From contig CP137685.1 of assembly GCA_037976565.1 (NCBI GenBank), positions 22,165,420 through 22,229,419 of the forward strand: a stretch of DNA of 64,000 nucleotides, in the 5' to 3' direction. This document shows, piece after piece, positions 63,301-64,000 of the stretch. The notes under the pieces were generated by a model that did not search any database, was not told where the DNA came from, and was given only the letters and a program-made list of their open reading frames with translations. Position numbers and translations under genes: made by a program. Position 1 is the stretch's first letter. The number at the start of each line of letters is the position of its first letter. The DNA is from Mesocentrotus franciscanus (Eukaryota > Echinodermata > Echinoidea > Camarodonta > Strongylocentrotidae).

Positions 63301-63387
63301 AAGGATAATGAGATCAGTATGGACCAGGCAGTCAATCTTTTCAGGGAATGGGAAGAGAGCCACAATCATGCACAGTCAATGAGTACA
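8215..63387 (+). CDS. PIK3AP1: BCAP/BANK/Dof-family PI3K adaptor, 20 exons, 3' end off window
   Basis: Spliced gene assembled from 20 exons whose phases all join, giving 708 codons up to the window edge. Domain order: TIR-like domain (about residues 7-140), YxxM tyrosine sites (Y153, Y168, Y184, Y200, Y211, Y226, Y243, Y518), DBB domain (about 282-440), ankyrin repeat (about 449-500), acidic stretch (579-585), proline-rich segments (588-657) and an amphipathic helical segment (658-708). TIR plus DBB plus ankyrin is diagnostic of the BCAP (PIK3AP1), BANK1 and insect Dof/stumps family. Family members are cytoplasmic adaptors that carry Toll-like, B-cell or FGF receptor signals to PI3-kinase, whose p85 SH2 domains bind phosphorylated YxxM. 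The many YxxM sites favour the BCAP name over BANK1, although an invertebrate gene may predate that split. Vertebrate BCAP is about 800 residues, so roughly 100 or more residues probably lie downstream. No promoter or poly-A site was recognised. Confidence 0.9.
8737..8924. mobile_element. TTAA-bounded MITE, family F copy 1
   Basis: TTAAAGCCCCACTGCACTA at the left and TAGTGCAGACTGGCTTTAA at the right form inverted ends, about 190 bp apart. The second copy is at 50912 in the opposite orientation. Confidence 0.8.
8921..9413. mobile_element. Foldback MITE, family G
   Basis: Two long inverted halves: AGTTTGAG, GTTATGAATT and CACTAATTGGCAACACTGTGAC on the left mirror the right half, which ends GTGGATTTCCCCTTTAAAG. 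The left tip is missing where it meets the family F element. The complete relative is at 36647-37146. Confidence 0.75.
9605..9636. repeat. (GA)n microsatellite
   Basis: About 30 bases of GA repeats. Confidence 0.95.
9958..10363. mobile_element. TTAA-bounded MITE, family A copy 2 (inverted)
   Basis: Starts TTAAAGATAAAGACCAGTTC and ends CAAACTGGTCTATACCTTTAA. The interior is the reverse complement of the copy at 3091. Confidence 0.85.
10829..11365. mobile_element. TTAA-bounded MITE, family D copy 1
   Basis: TTAAAGATACTATGTCCC and GGGACATAGTACCTTTAA form inverted ends about 535 bp apart. The second copy at 62157 is highly similar throughout. Short open frames inside are not conserved as genes. 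Confidence 0.85.
14397..14620. mobile_element. Family G foldback, half copy
   Basis: Starts TTAAAGGGAAGTTCAACCTG and continues with GAAGCAGAAAAATGAGAG, AAGTTATGAATTTTAAAAG and GTGACGTATCTTGCGAGG, the left half of the element at 36647. The right half is absent. Confidence 0.75.
16448..16600 (-). mobile_element. tRNA-derived SINE, minus strand
   Basis: On the minus strand it has an A-box-like GGCTCAGAGGTGGAGCAGTG, then GGTCTCGTAAC and a B-box-like GGGTTTGAAACC, followed by a tail resembling the SINE at 43392 (CTAGTACCC, GAGAGGAC, TAAAGCCG). Confidence 0.65.
17222..18137. mobile_element. Possible DNA transposon remnant with inverted ends
   Basis: The sequence at 17222-17251 (GTACGATGTGTGACGTAATA, then GGTTGGGCAC) is an imperfect inverted match to 18107-18137. 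The interior is GC-richer than the surroundings and carries two open stretches (about 50 and 149 codons) matching no transposase I recognise. Boundaries are uncertain. Confidence 0.4.
18583..18862. mobile_element. Foldback MITE, CAGGGGGGTGTTTCACAAAG ends, copy 1
   Basis: Ends CAGGGGGGTGTTTCACAAAG and CTTTGTGAAACACCCCCCTG are inverted, with AAGATCGACTTTAA extending the arms. The second copy is at 51826. Confidence 0.85.
20053..20565 (+). CDS. PIK3AP1: Exon 2: TIR-like domain and first two YxxM sites
   Basis: A 513 bp exon (residues 7-177), phase 1 in and out, between TTTCAG and GTAAGT. It starts with the beta-strand-like YDLTILYMSD and continues with WCEYLFDIF, a VQVLIISPKFI strand, and VVGLLCGVEKEEL, matching the N-terminal TIR-like domain of BCAP. 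In BCAP this domain connects to Toll-like receptor adaptors. After the domain come two PI3K docking motifs, YLSM (Y153) and YMPM (Y168). It is more GC-rich than its introns. The reading frame runs open upstream of the acceptor, but only from a non-ATG codon inside the intron. Confidence 0.93.
20797..21437 (-). mobile_element. DNA transposon remnant with THAP-like fragment
   Basis: Inverted ends AATTCTTGCTATCGCCAATA and TATTGGTGATAGCAAGAATT bound about 640 bp. On the minus strand, 21177-20866 encodes a fragment with QRCSRHFDKEQFQNDG, which resembles the Cys-x-x-His-Phe core of THAP zinc-finger DNA-binding domains found in P-element and Kolobok-type transposases. The rest of a transposase is missing, so it is a dead or non-autonomous copy. 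Confidence 0.55.
21634..21666 (+). CDS. PIK3AP1: Exon 3: micro-exon with YQLM
   Basis: A 33 bp exon, phase 1-1, between TTTTCTGCAG and GTAAGA. With the G from exon 2 it reads GPQEDPYQLMS. It carries one YxxM motif (Y184) preceded by acidic residues, as expected for a tyrosine-kinase substrate. It is the first of eight consecutive phase 1-1 micro-exons. Confidence 0.85.
21667..22971. other. Intron 3: low-complexity and ATGAGACCGAC-type repeats
   Basis: No exon signal apart from the flanking exons. It contains several scattered copies of a CCATGAGACCGAC-like motif (near 21876, 21905 and 22135), also seen near 16131-16260, which I read as an unnamed dispersed repeat. The remainder is AT-rich and unremarkable. 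Confidence 0.5.
22972..23019 (+). CDS. PIK3AP1: Exon 4: micro-exon with YLQM
   Basis: A 48 bp exon, phase 1-1, with acceptor GCACGCAG after a long C/T-rich tract and donor GTATGG, which is weaker than its neighbours. It reads EGKAVQEEESNYLQMN and holds one YxxM site (Y200) behind an EEE acidic run. The weaker donor makes it a candidate for skipping. Confidence 0.85.
23333..23544. repeat. (GA)n/(CAGA)n microsatellite
   Basis: About 210 bases of GA and CAGA units between exons 4 and 5. Open frames here (Arg/Glu or Leu/Ser rich) are artefacts. Confidence 0.96.
23773..23814 (+). CDS. PIK3AP1: Exon 5: micro-exon with YLDM
   Basis: A 42 bp exon, phase 1-1, between TCTTTCAG and GTGAGA. It reads VQEEELYLDMELPP with one YxxM site (Y211). 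The core EELYLDM, Leu-Pro-Pro ending and codon use closely match exon 6, so the two look like duplicates. Confidence 0.88.
24840..25376 (+). mobile_element. Non-LTR retrotransposon 3' fragment with AATCA tail
   Basis: A GC-rich body (24840-25100) is followed by AT-rich 3' sequence and a tail of repeated AAATC units (25341-25376), typical of 5'-truncated LINE or LINE-tailed SINE copies. No reverse transcriptase is present, so the family is not assignable. Confidence 0.5.
25836..25880 (+). CDS. PIK3AP1: Exon 6: micro-exon with YLDM, twin of exon 5
   Basis: A 45 bp exon, phase 1-1, between TTCTTTTAG and GTAAGA. It reads APPAEELYLDMGLPP with one YxxM site (Y226). The last 30 bases are almost the same as those of exon 5. 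The introns around the two exons show no obvious similarity, so the duplication is older than that of exons 9/10. Confidence 0.88.
27147..27188 (+). CDS. PIK3AP1: Exon 7: micro-exon with YLKM
   Basis: A 42 bp exon, phase 1-1, reading APQKEDEDIYLKMD with one YxxM site (Y243) after an acidic run. The donor GTAAGA is strong. The acceptor ATGCGTAG has a poor pyrimidine tract, so inclusion may be regulated. Confidence 0.82.
29860..29981. mobile_element. Small foldback, GGGGCGTTGCAAGAAA ends, copy 1
   Basis: TTGGGGCGTTGCAAGAAAGT at the left pairs with TTTCTTGCAATGCCCC at the right; the arms extend through GCAATC motifs. About 120 bp. Confidence 0.75.
30082..30182. mobile_element. Small foldback, same family, copy 2
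   Basis: GGCGTTACAAGAAAGTTG pairs with CAACTTTCTTGCAACGCC further right, wrapping TTGCAATCGATTGC motifs. It lies about 100 bases from copy 1. Confidence 0.75.
31141..31640. repeat. Polypurine tract (GAA)n, (GCAGAAGAA)n, (GGA)n
   Basis: About 500 bases almost without pyrimidines on the + strand: GAA blocks broken by GCA, then GGA blocks. It ends some 240 bases before exon 8. The long Leu/Ser frames on the minus strand are artefacts. Confidence 0.95.
31884..31913 (+). CDS. PIK3AP1: Exon 8: 30 bp micro-exon, tyrosine without YxxM
   Basis: A 30 bp exon, phase 1-1, between TTGAAATAG and GTGAGC. It reads DPHDDTYDLG. The tyrosine (Y254) is acidic-flanked but the +3 residue is Gly, so it is not a PI3K motif. 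It lies just past the purine-rich repeat. The call rests on phase, position and style; splice signals are moderate. Confidence 0.72.
32093..32290. mobile_element. Family G foldback, half copy
   Basis: Contains GTCCACCCTGATAT, GAAGCAGAAAAAC, AAGTTATGAATTTTTTGAAG and ATATCTTGCGAGGTCC, the left half of the element at 36647. A short GA repeat follows. Confidence 0.75.
32509..32547 (+). CDS. PIK3AP1: Exon 9: micro-exon with YECT, duplicated
   Basis: A 39 bp exon, phase 1-1, between ACTTCCAG and GTAAGC. It reads DFGTQDTYECTEI with Y265. It is nearly identical to exon 10 over its last 29 bases, and the adjoining introns match on both sides, so this is a recent tandem exon duplication. YECT is not YxxM; its binding partner is unknown. 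Confidence 0.82.
32736..33132. mobile_element. MITE inserted in the exon 9 duplicon
   Basis: Begins TAAGGCTGTGCATAAGCGTG and ends GTGTACACATCGCAGCCTTA, giving inverted TAAGGCTGxG ends about 400 bp apart. The interior is rich in GTACACGTGTA motifs. It is missing at the matching place after exon 10, which defines it as an insertion or precise loss. Confidence 0.75.
33439..33471 (+). CDS. PIK3AP1: Exon 10: micro-exon with YECT, copy of exon 9
   Basis: A 33 bp exon, phase 1-1, reading GLQDTYECTEI (Y276). The acceptor TAAATTTAG is A-rich and weaker than the CTTCCAG of exon 9. Equal phase lets the cell use either exon, both, or neither. Confidence 0.78.
33749..35972. repeat. Satellite array inside inverted ends TACAGTCAGACCTG
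   Basis: About 29 head-to-tail units of 72-75 bp (core GTTGCAGAACCTGTCTAGAA and CTATAGTGGCCATGCA). Unit variants (GCATTTTATATCCCTGAAG versus GCAGTTTATATCCCTCAAG) recur with a 221 bp higher-order period. The array starts TACAGTCAGACCTG and ends AGGTTTGACTGTA, as inverted ends. A short relative without the large array is at 56874. The repeated Cys-rich open frames are frame artefacts, each ended by a stop. Confidence 0.93.
35978..36183. mobile_element. MITE, TCAGAATCTGGCC ends
   Basis: Perfect short inverted ends TCAGAATCTGGCC and GGCCAGATTCTGA, 206 bp, only five bases from the satellite element. Contains paired AAGATGGC and CGCCATCTTC motifs. Confidence 0.85.
36253..36638. mobile_element. TTAA-bounded MITE, family B
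   Basis: TTAAAGAAAAAGTTGAGTTC and GAACTAAACTTTCTCTTTAA form inverted ends. Part of the interior (GTATATGGGACTACxC) resembles family A. Confidence 0.75.
36647..37146. mobile_element. Foldback MITE, family G, complete copy
   Basis: The left arm starts AAAGGGGAAGTCCAACCTGA and the right arm ends GGTGGACTTCCCCTTT. About 200 bases of each arm are inverted copies, including CAAACACAAATGGGCAACTC and its mirror. This is the fullest of five copies in the window (8921, 14397, 32093, 36647, 46596). Confidence 0.85.
37551..37922. mobile_element. TTAA-bounded MITE, family C copy 1
   Basis: Begins TTAAAGATAAACTTGAGTTC and ends GAGCTCAAGATTAGCTTTAA, inverted ends with TTAA. The second copy starts 646 bases further right in the same orientation. 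Confidence 0.85.
38197..38579. mobile_element. TTAA-bounded MITE, family C copy 2
   Basis: Same ends and interior as copy 1 (TAATGATAGAAxATAAATTC, TCAAACAATCGATCTACTGC), with a small extra segment near 38390. The space between the copies (37923-38196) has no recognisable feature. Confidence 0.85.
39016..39372 (-). mobile_element. SINE with tRNA-Ser(TGA)-like head, minus strand
   Basis: On the minus strand the head reads TAGTCGAGTGGTTTAAGCAC, then the anticodon-arm-like TTGACTTGAAATTCAAAGG and TTTCGATCCCCGAC, close to serine tRNA with TGA anticodon. The body contains GGCAAGGCATTAATCTACAT and the 3' end is AAGCGCTTAGAG followed by an (ATT)n tail, seen as (TAA)n at 39016-39042. Confidence 0.8.
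39486..39790. repeat. Dispersed repeat with GTCATGGAAA motifs, copy 1
   Basis: Contains AGTCATGGAAA several times, then AGGAGGCGGAAGCCAT, ATGTATCACTGCATGGTAT and GGATGCTGCAACCCA. The same order occurs at 42764-43010. Family unknown. Confidence 0.75.
39840..40650. repeat. Minisatellite of 120-140 bp units ending at exon 11 acceptor
   Basis: Six units, each with a CT run, TATGCATACCCATGCTATTC, CTTACCTTGGATGACTACAT, ATTATAATAATGG and CATCCTTTCTCTTTTCTTTC. The last unit supplies the pyrimidine tract of the exon 11 acceptor. Open frames in it are artefacts. Confidence 0.93.
40657..40715 (+). CDS. PIK3AP1: Exon 11: start of DBB domain
   Basis: A 59 bp exon, phase 1 in and 0 out, between TTTGTTACAG and GTAAGA. 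It reads GTLPTRGSQVTIVPDKVKAG, which joins VSEKVVVIF of exon 12 and begins the DBB (Dof/BCAP/BANK) domain. Its pyrimidine tract is the last unit of a minisatellite. Confidence 0.85.
40755..41030 (+). mobile_element. tRNA-derived SINE, plus strand
   Basis: Starts GTGGGGTAGTGGTTCATTCA (A-box-like) and has the B box GGGTTCAAATCCC, then the shared body CCACTCTCCACCCAGGTG, GGGTACCCTGCAGG and a 3' region with GGAGCTATACAAGAAC. Confidence 0.75.
41187..41584. mobile_element. TTAA-bounded MITE, family A copy 3
   Basis: Same orientation as the copy at 3091, with ends TTAAAGGTAAAGACCAGTTT and GAACTGGTCTTTATATTTAA. Confidence 0.87.
41735..41915. repeat. CT-rich low complexity with 23-mer repeats
   Basis: Three tandem copies of a 23 bp unit built on CTCACTTTTGTCTCCATCTC, within CT-rich sequence upstream of exon 12. 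Confidence 0.9.
42032..42185 (+). CDS. PIK3AP1: Exon 12: DBB domain, central part
   Basis: A 154 bp exon, phase 0 in and 1 out, between TTCTTCCACAG and GTCAGT. Residues 302-352 alternate hydrophobic strands (KVVVIFTSS, YKIHIAF, VVARVLNQHTLRFE) as expected for the DBB domain. The intron directly after the donor is tandemly repeated. Confidence 0.9.
42186..42740. repeat. Tandem repeats starting at exon 12 donor
   Basis: A unit of about 170 bp occurs 2.3 times, each beginning GTCAGTAxAG and continuing with TTTCCTTTCAATCCTCTTCT, GATGTAATCTTAATTATCTA and an ATCC/ATCT microsatellite. A further ATCT repeat lies at 42655-42690. Confidence 0.85.
42764..43010. repeat. Dispersed repeat with GTCATGGAAA motifs, copy 2
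   Basis: Copy of the element at 39486, sharing TCTCCCAAAGTCATGGAAA, AGGCGGAGGCCAT and ATGTATCACTGCATGGTAT. It ends about 75 bases before exon 13. Confidence 0.78.
43088..43348 (+). CDS. PIK3AP1: Exon 13: DBB domain, C-terminal part
   Basis: A 261 bp exon, phase 1-1, residues 353-439. It contains GGMYKCTLTHNG, the strand RKVTFKLGI, and the helical LSDILSKCVNPLNYLCDVLGI that close the DBB region before the ankyrin repeats in this family. The donor GTAAGT is optimal. Codon use is GC-rich compared with the introns. Confidence 0.93.
43392..43590 (+). mobile_element. tRNA-derived SINE, plus strand
   Basis: The head reads GCGCGATAGCTCAGTGGTCT (A box), CGTAACCGGGAGGTC and CCTGTTCGAAACC (B box), tRNA-like but without a complete acceptor stem. 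The body (CTAGTACCC, GGAGAGGACTTAAAGCCG) matches the copy near 16450. Confidence 0.78.
43973..44163 (+). CDS. PIK3AP1: Exon 14: ankyrin repeat region
   Basis: A 191 bp exon, phase 1 in and 0 out, between CTTTGACAG and GTAAGG. It contains the ankyrin signature TALHFAAKFG (449-458) and a second, partial repeat with NIDGKTPDQM. BCAP and BANK1 carry a short ankyrin pair at the same place after DBB. A GT-rich microsatellite follows the donor. Confidence 0.93.
44185..44415. repeat. GT-rich microsatellite
   Basis: About 230 bases of GT with GGGT and GGAT variants just past the exon 14 donor. The open frames, including His/Pro/Thr runs on the minus strand, are artefacts. Confidence 0.95.
44797..44957. 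mobile_element. Family H foldback, right half copy
   Basis: Very close to 3797-3958: CAATATTTGTCTTCAAA, GAAGTGTGTCTTAAATGACA and GATACAATTTAAGTGAAATT. Confidence 0.8.
45025..45215 (+). mobile_element. tRNA-derived SINE fragment
   Basis: Has the B-box-like GTGGGTTCAAGCCCC and the SINE body motif GTCAAGACATCAATCTACAT. The A-box end is poorly preserved. Confidence 0.6.
46596..46780. mobile_element. Family G foldback, diverged half copy
   Basis: Begins AAAGGAGAAGTCCACTTTGA followed by TATCAAGTTGCTTTTATTAC, matching the left tip of the element at 36647, then diverges. Confidence 0.55.
49367..49815. repeat. Minisatellite, GGACAACTACCCCC units
   Basis: About 25 units of 15-18 bp built on GACAACTACCCCC with variants such as CCTA or CCCA between. 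Imperfect and non-coding. Confidence 0.93.
49924..50102. repeat. Inverted repeat with 22-base perfect core arms
   Basis: The outer arms ATATCGACTGCT and AGCAGTCGATAT enclose inner arms in which TTGAATCCCCTGCCATCACC mirrors GGTGATGGCAGGGGATTCAA around a GC-rich loop. It is probably a foldback element, perhaps one unit with the hairpin at 50338. Confidence 0.8.
50338..50421. repeat. 84 bp near-perfect hairpin
   Basis: The left arm CATGCCCCGCCTACCA and ATAGTCTTTTGAAAAGTG pairs with the right arm CACTTTTCAAAAGACTAT and TGGTAGGCGGGGCATG; the loop is about 8 bases. Only the four-base spacers GTCA and TTAA fail to pair. Confidence 0.88.
50557..50647 (+). CDS. PIK3AP1: Exon 15: C-terminal YxxM exon (YVTM)
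   Basis: A 91 bp exon, phase 0 in and 1 out, between CATTGCAG and GTGAGT. It includes HGDIGYVTMTQKEQQRAKS; YVTM (Y518) is the eighth YxxM of the protein. It lies after the ankyrin region, where vertebrate BCAP has its main PI3K sites. Confidence 0.86.
50695..51359. repeat. SINE-body fragments before exon 16
   Basis: Two similar segments (about 51117-51210 and 51262-51350) share CCTGGGTGGAGA, TGGCAAATGTTGATGAATGC and AGCTCATACATGTA, and a third, weaker one lies at 50720-50790. The last runs into the upstream TTGCTTACAG acceptor-like site. Confidence 0.7.
50912..51106. mobile_element. MITE, family F copy 2 (inverted)
   Basis: Reverse-complement relative of 8737-8924: CTGCACTAGTTTGGCCAGGA at the left and TAGTGCAGTGGGGCTTAA at the right. 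The left TTAA is mutated to TTCA. Confidence 0.8.
51424..51480 (+). CDS. PIK3AP1: Exon 16: linker exon
   Basis: A 57 bp exon, phase 1-1, reading VAIPVNPVSKEADIHRLIS between the excellent acceptor TTTCCTTTCCCAG and donor GTGAGT. A second good acceptor 64 bases upstream (TTGCTTACAG) would shift the frame and reach a TGA, so I took the downstream one. No known motif seen. Confidence 0.78.
51826..52073. mobile_element. Foldback MITE, CAGGGG(G)GTGTTTCACAAAG ends, copy 2
   Basis: Same ends and interior as 18583-18862 (GGCAGGxxGTTCATGCCACT, GACCAxGATTTGTA). The right arm is partly deleted. Confidence 0.82.
52577..52680 (+). CDS. PIK3AP1: Exon 17: tyrosine cluster and acidic tail
   Basis: A 104 bp exon, phase 1 in and 0 out, between CCTTTCTAG and GTAGGT. 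It reads GDPDDIYNYYDSWERT and ends in seven aspartates (579-585) followed by TQ. Y559, Y561 and Y562 are acidic-flanked possible kinase sites. An internal GTGAGA at 52642 is an alternative donor that would keep the frame. Confidence 0.85.
52681..53424. other. Intron 17, first part: nothing recognised
   Basis: AT-rich intron sequence between exon 17 and the large tandem array. No repeat, exon or RNA signal was recognised. Confidence 0.6.
53425..56530. repeat. 3.1 kb tandem array of about 20-21 bp units
   Basis: About 150 imperfect units of AACTAAGAATTGAAGATTTCT. Variant units recur with a higher-order period of 627-630 bp, for example AACTGAAGATTCCTGACTAA at 54541, 55170 and 55800, and GAATTGATAGTTCCTGACG at 55631 and 56261. 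TAA occurs in every unit, so it is non-coding. Confidence 0.95.
56874..57084. mobile_element. TACAGTCAAACCTG element, short form
   Basis: Ends TACAGTCAAACCTG and CAGGTTTCACTGTA with internal ACCACCTGTATAGAAAT units. This is the same family as the satellite-bearing element at 33749, but with only a few internal repeats. Confidence 0.82.
57381..58263. mobile_element. Large foldback element hosting a second foldback
   Basis: The left arm 57381-57500 (CCTCAAAAAAAGTTCTGCAA, CATTGGAAAGCCTGTTTATT) is mirrored by 58150-58263 (GAATAAACAGGCTTTTCAAT, TTGCAGAACTATTTTGAGG). The middle holds another inverted-repeat element. Confidence 0.82.
57744..58071. mobile_element. Nested foldback, AGGCCTGTCTTCAT ends
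   Basis: AGGCCTGTCTTCATTAGCTC and GAGCTGATGAAGACAGGCCT are inverted ends, continuing through GAGTTTGCCAAATAACC and its mirror. Lies wholly inside the foldback at 57381. Confidence 0.85.
58432..58497 (+). CDS. PIK3AP1: Exon 18: proline-rich SH3 ligand
   Basis: A 66 bp exon, phase 0-0, between TATTTTTCAG and GTAACA. It reads DLPPPPPIPRPIPRDTRFGP. It contains PRPIPR, which fits the PxxxPR pattern bound by CIN85/CD2AP-type SH3 domains, and a polyproline run. Being 22 whole codons, it could be skipped in frame. Vertebrate BCAP also has proline-rich segments. Confidence 0.85.
59706..59873. repeat. Long near-perfect hairpin
   Basis: ACAAATAATGAATG, TTCAATAGTGCAAATATTTT and GTTGAAAGATTAACGT are mirrored by ACGTTAATCTTTCAAC, AAAATATTTGCACTATTGAA and CATTCATTATTTGT around the loop TCGGCTGACGCCTC. 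Probably a foldback transposable element. Confidence 0.85.
60075..60303. repeat. (GAT)n and (TAA)n microsatellite
   Basis: GAT/GAC repeats followed by AATAAT repeats. Open frames here are artefacts. The TAA part is probably the tail of the adjoining SINE fragment. Confidence 0.95.
60260..60350 (-). mobile_element. Truncated SINE 3' end, minus strand
   Basis: On the minus strand AGTGCTTAGCGACTTCGG and AAAGCGCTTTATAAGCAC lead to an (ATT)n tail, like the 3' end of the SINE at 39016. Confidence 0.6.
61144..61673. mobile_element. TTAA-bounded MITE, family E
   Basis: TTAAAGGGACTTGGTAACAT and AATGTTAACGAGTCACTTTAA form inverted ends 530 bp apart. No coding signal. Confidence 0.78.
61735..61857. 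mobile_element. Small foldback, TTTCACGAAACCAT ends
   Basis: GTTTCACGAAACCATTATAA with AGTATGAGTT is mirrored by ACTTATACTTTATGATGGTT and TCGTGAAAGG. About 120 bp, upstream of exon 19. Confidence 0.75.
61970..62114 (+). CDS. PIK3AP1: Exon 19: proline-rich segment
   Basis: A 145 bp exon, phase 0 in and 1 out, between TAATTGTAG and GTAAGA. It begins DYETLDSDVPSVP, with a possible phosphotyrosine site YETL (Y611), and continues with proline-rich sequence ending RKPVPPLQPQSD. A TTAA-bounded MITE sits only about 40 bases past the donor. Confidence 0.85.
62157..62680. mobile_element. TTAA-bounded MITE, family D copy 2
   Basis: Ends TTAAAGATACTATGTCCC and GGGACATAGTACCTTTAA. It is nearly the same as 10829-11365 along its length and starts 43 bases after the exon 19 donor. 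Confidence 0.87.
63236..63387 (+). CDS. PIK3AP1: Exon 20: amphipathic helical segment
   Basis: A 152 bp exon, phase 1 in and 0 out, between TGCTCCCAG and GTGAGT. It contains LQSLIDIQNRVKDNEIS and DQAVNLFREWEESHNH, predicted helical with hydrophobic spacing. This may match the C-terminal helical region of BCAP/BANK, a weaker assignment than the DBB or TIR. If the donor is not used the frame continues to a TAA at 63445. Decayed copies of the exon end follow. Confidence 0.8.
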
Positions 63388-63660
63388 GTGAGTAAACCTT
63401 GTTCACATTGGAGGGAGGATATTCTTGATCTGAAATTCGACCGGTAATGCAATTTTAGGGAGTGGGAACAGAATCACAGTTTTACACAGTCAATGAGTGC
63501 ATTGAGTATAACTTGTTCACATGGGAGGATATTCTTGATCTGAAATTTGATTAATGCAATTTTAGGGAGTTGGAACAGAATCACAGTTTTACACAGTCAA
63601 TGAGTGCATTGAGTATAACTTGTTCACATTGGAGGATATTCTTGATCTGAAAGTTGATTA
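63340..63660 (+). repeat. Triplicated exon 20 end plus intron start
   Basis: The exon 20 end (CAGGGAATGGGAAGAG, CACAGTCAATGAGTACAG) and the following intron (GGATATTCTTGATCTGAAAT) recur at about 63456 and 63567 as GGGAGTxGGAACAGAATCAC, CACAGTCAATGAGTGCATTG and the same intron part. The copies have lost the donor GT (TTGAGT in place of GTGAGT), so they look non-functional. Confidence 0.8.
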
Positions 63661-64000
63661 ATTAATTTATTTTTTATTTATTTATTTATTTGAACATATT
63701 TCAGCAGGATAACAAGATCAGAGAGGACTGGTTTACATCCTGGTCCTGAATGTTAAAAGCTTACACTACAACATCAAAATAAATTAATCATACATATATA
63801 GTCAGAACTGTTAAAATACTCATGAAGTCATGATAAAGATATTTAGCGACCACAATCTTAAGTAGAAACCAAGTAGAAATTACATGATATTTATTTAAAT
63901 ATATAAAAAAAAAATTATGGAATCAAATAATCGACTAATCTATTTAAAATCAAATTTTGTCACACTACAAAATAACCTTATATCATGAAGTACTAAACTA
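63661..64000. other. Intron after exon 20: AT-rich, nothing recognised
   Basis: Contains a short TTTA repeat at 63663-63690 and AT-rich sequence with no exon or element I can name. The next exon of the gene should lie past the window. Confidence 0.5.

Noticed and set aside
1..64000. CRISPR array or bacterial-type operon
   Set aside because: The tandem arrays have no spacer-repeat structure with unique spacers, and the gene has spliceosomal introns; the DNA is eukaryotic.

Overview
The window looks like nuclear DNA of a marine invertebrate deuterostome, most likely an echinoderm and perhaps a sea urchin. It has AT-rich introns of up to about 12 kb, many microsatellites, tRNA-derived SINEs, and a dense population of short inverted-repeat (MITE or foldback) elements. 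The organism call is an inference from repeat style and gene type; no lineage-specific marker was read.

One protein-coding gene accounts for all convincing coding sequence, on the + strand from 8215 to at least 63387. It is a BCAP/BANK/Dof-family signalling adaptor (PIK3AP1-like). I assembled 20 coding exons by hand. Every junction has an AG acceptor and a GT donor, and the phases join without a frameshift into 708 codons; the 3' end lies beyond the window. Order in the protein: TIR-like domain (exon 2), a run of tiny tyrosine-motif exons (3-10), DBB domain (exons 11-13), ankyrin repeat (exon 14), another YxxM exon (15), two linker exons with an acidic tail (16-17), proline-rich exons (18-19), and an amphipathic helical exon (20).

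The most notable point is the run of micro-exons. Exons 3-10 are 30-48 bp each, all phase 1-1, and each carries one tyrosine. Five of them, plus two sites at the end of exon 2 and one in exon 15, are YxxM motifs, the docking signature for the SH2 domains of PI3-kinase p85. The layout allows any subset of exons 3-10 to be skipped without changing frame, so the number of PI3K docking sites could be set by splicing. Exons 5/6 look like duplicates. Exons 9/10 clearly are, with their flanking introns.

Region by region: 1-8184 is upstream or 5' UTR-intron sequence with no coding signal (foldbacks, MITEs, microsatellites). 8185-8233 is the start-codon exon. 8234-20052 is a long repeat-laden first coding intron. 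20053-33471 holds the TIR exon and micro-exons. 33472-40656 is an intron with a transposon-borne 2.2 kb satellite and a minisatellite reaching the next splice acceptor. 40657-44163 holds the DBB and ankyrin exons. 44164-52680 is introns plus exons 15-17. 52681-58431 is an intron with a 3.1 kb tandem array. 58432-63387 holds the proline-rich and helical exons. 63388-64000 contains decayed copies of the end of exon 20.
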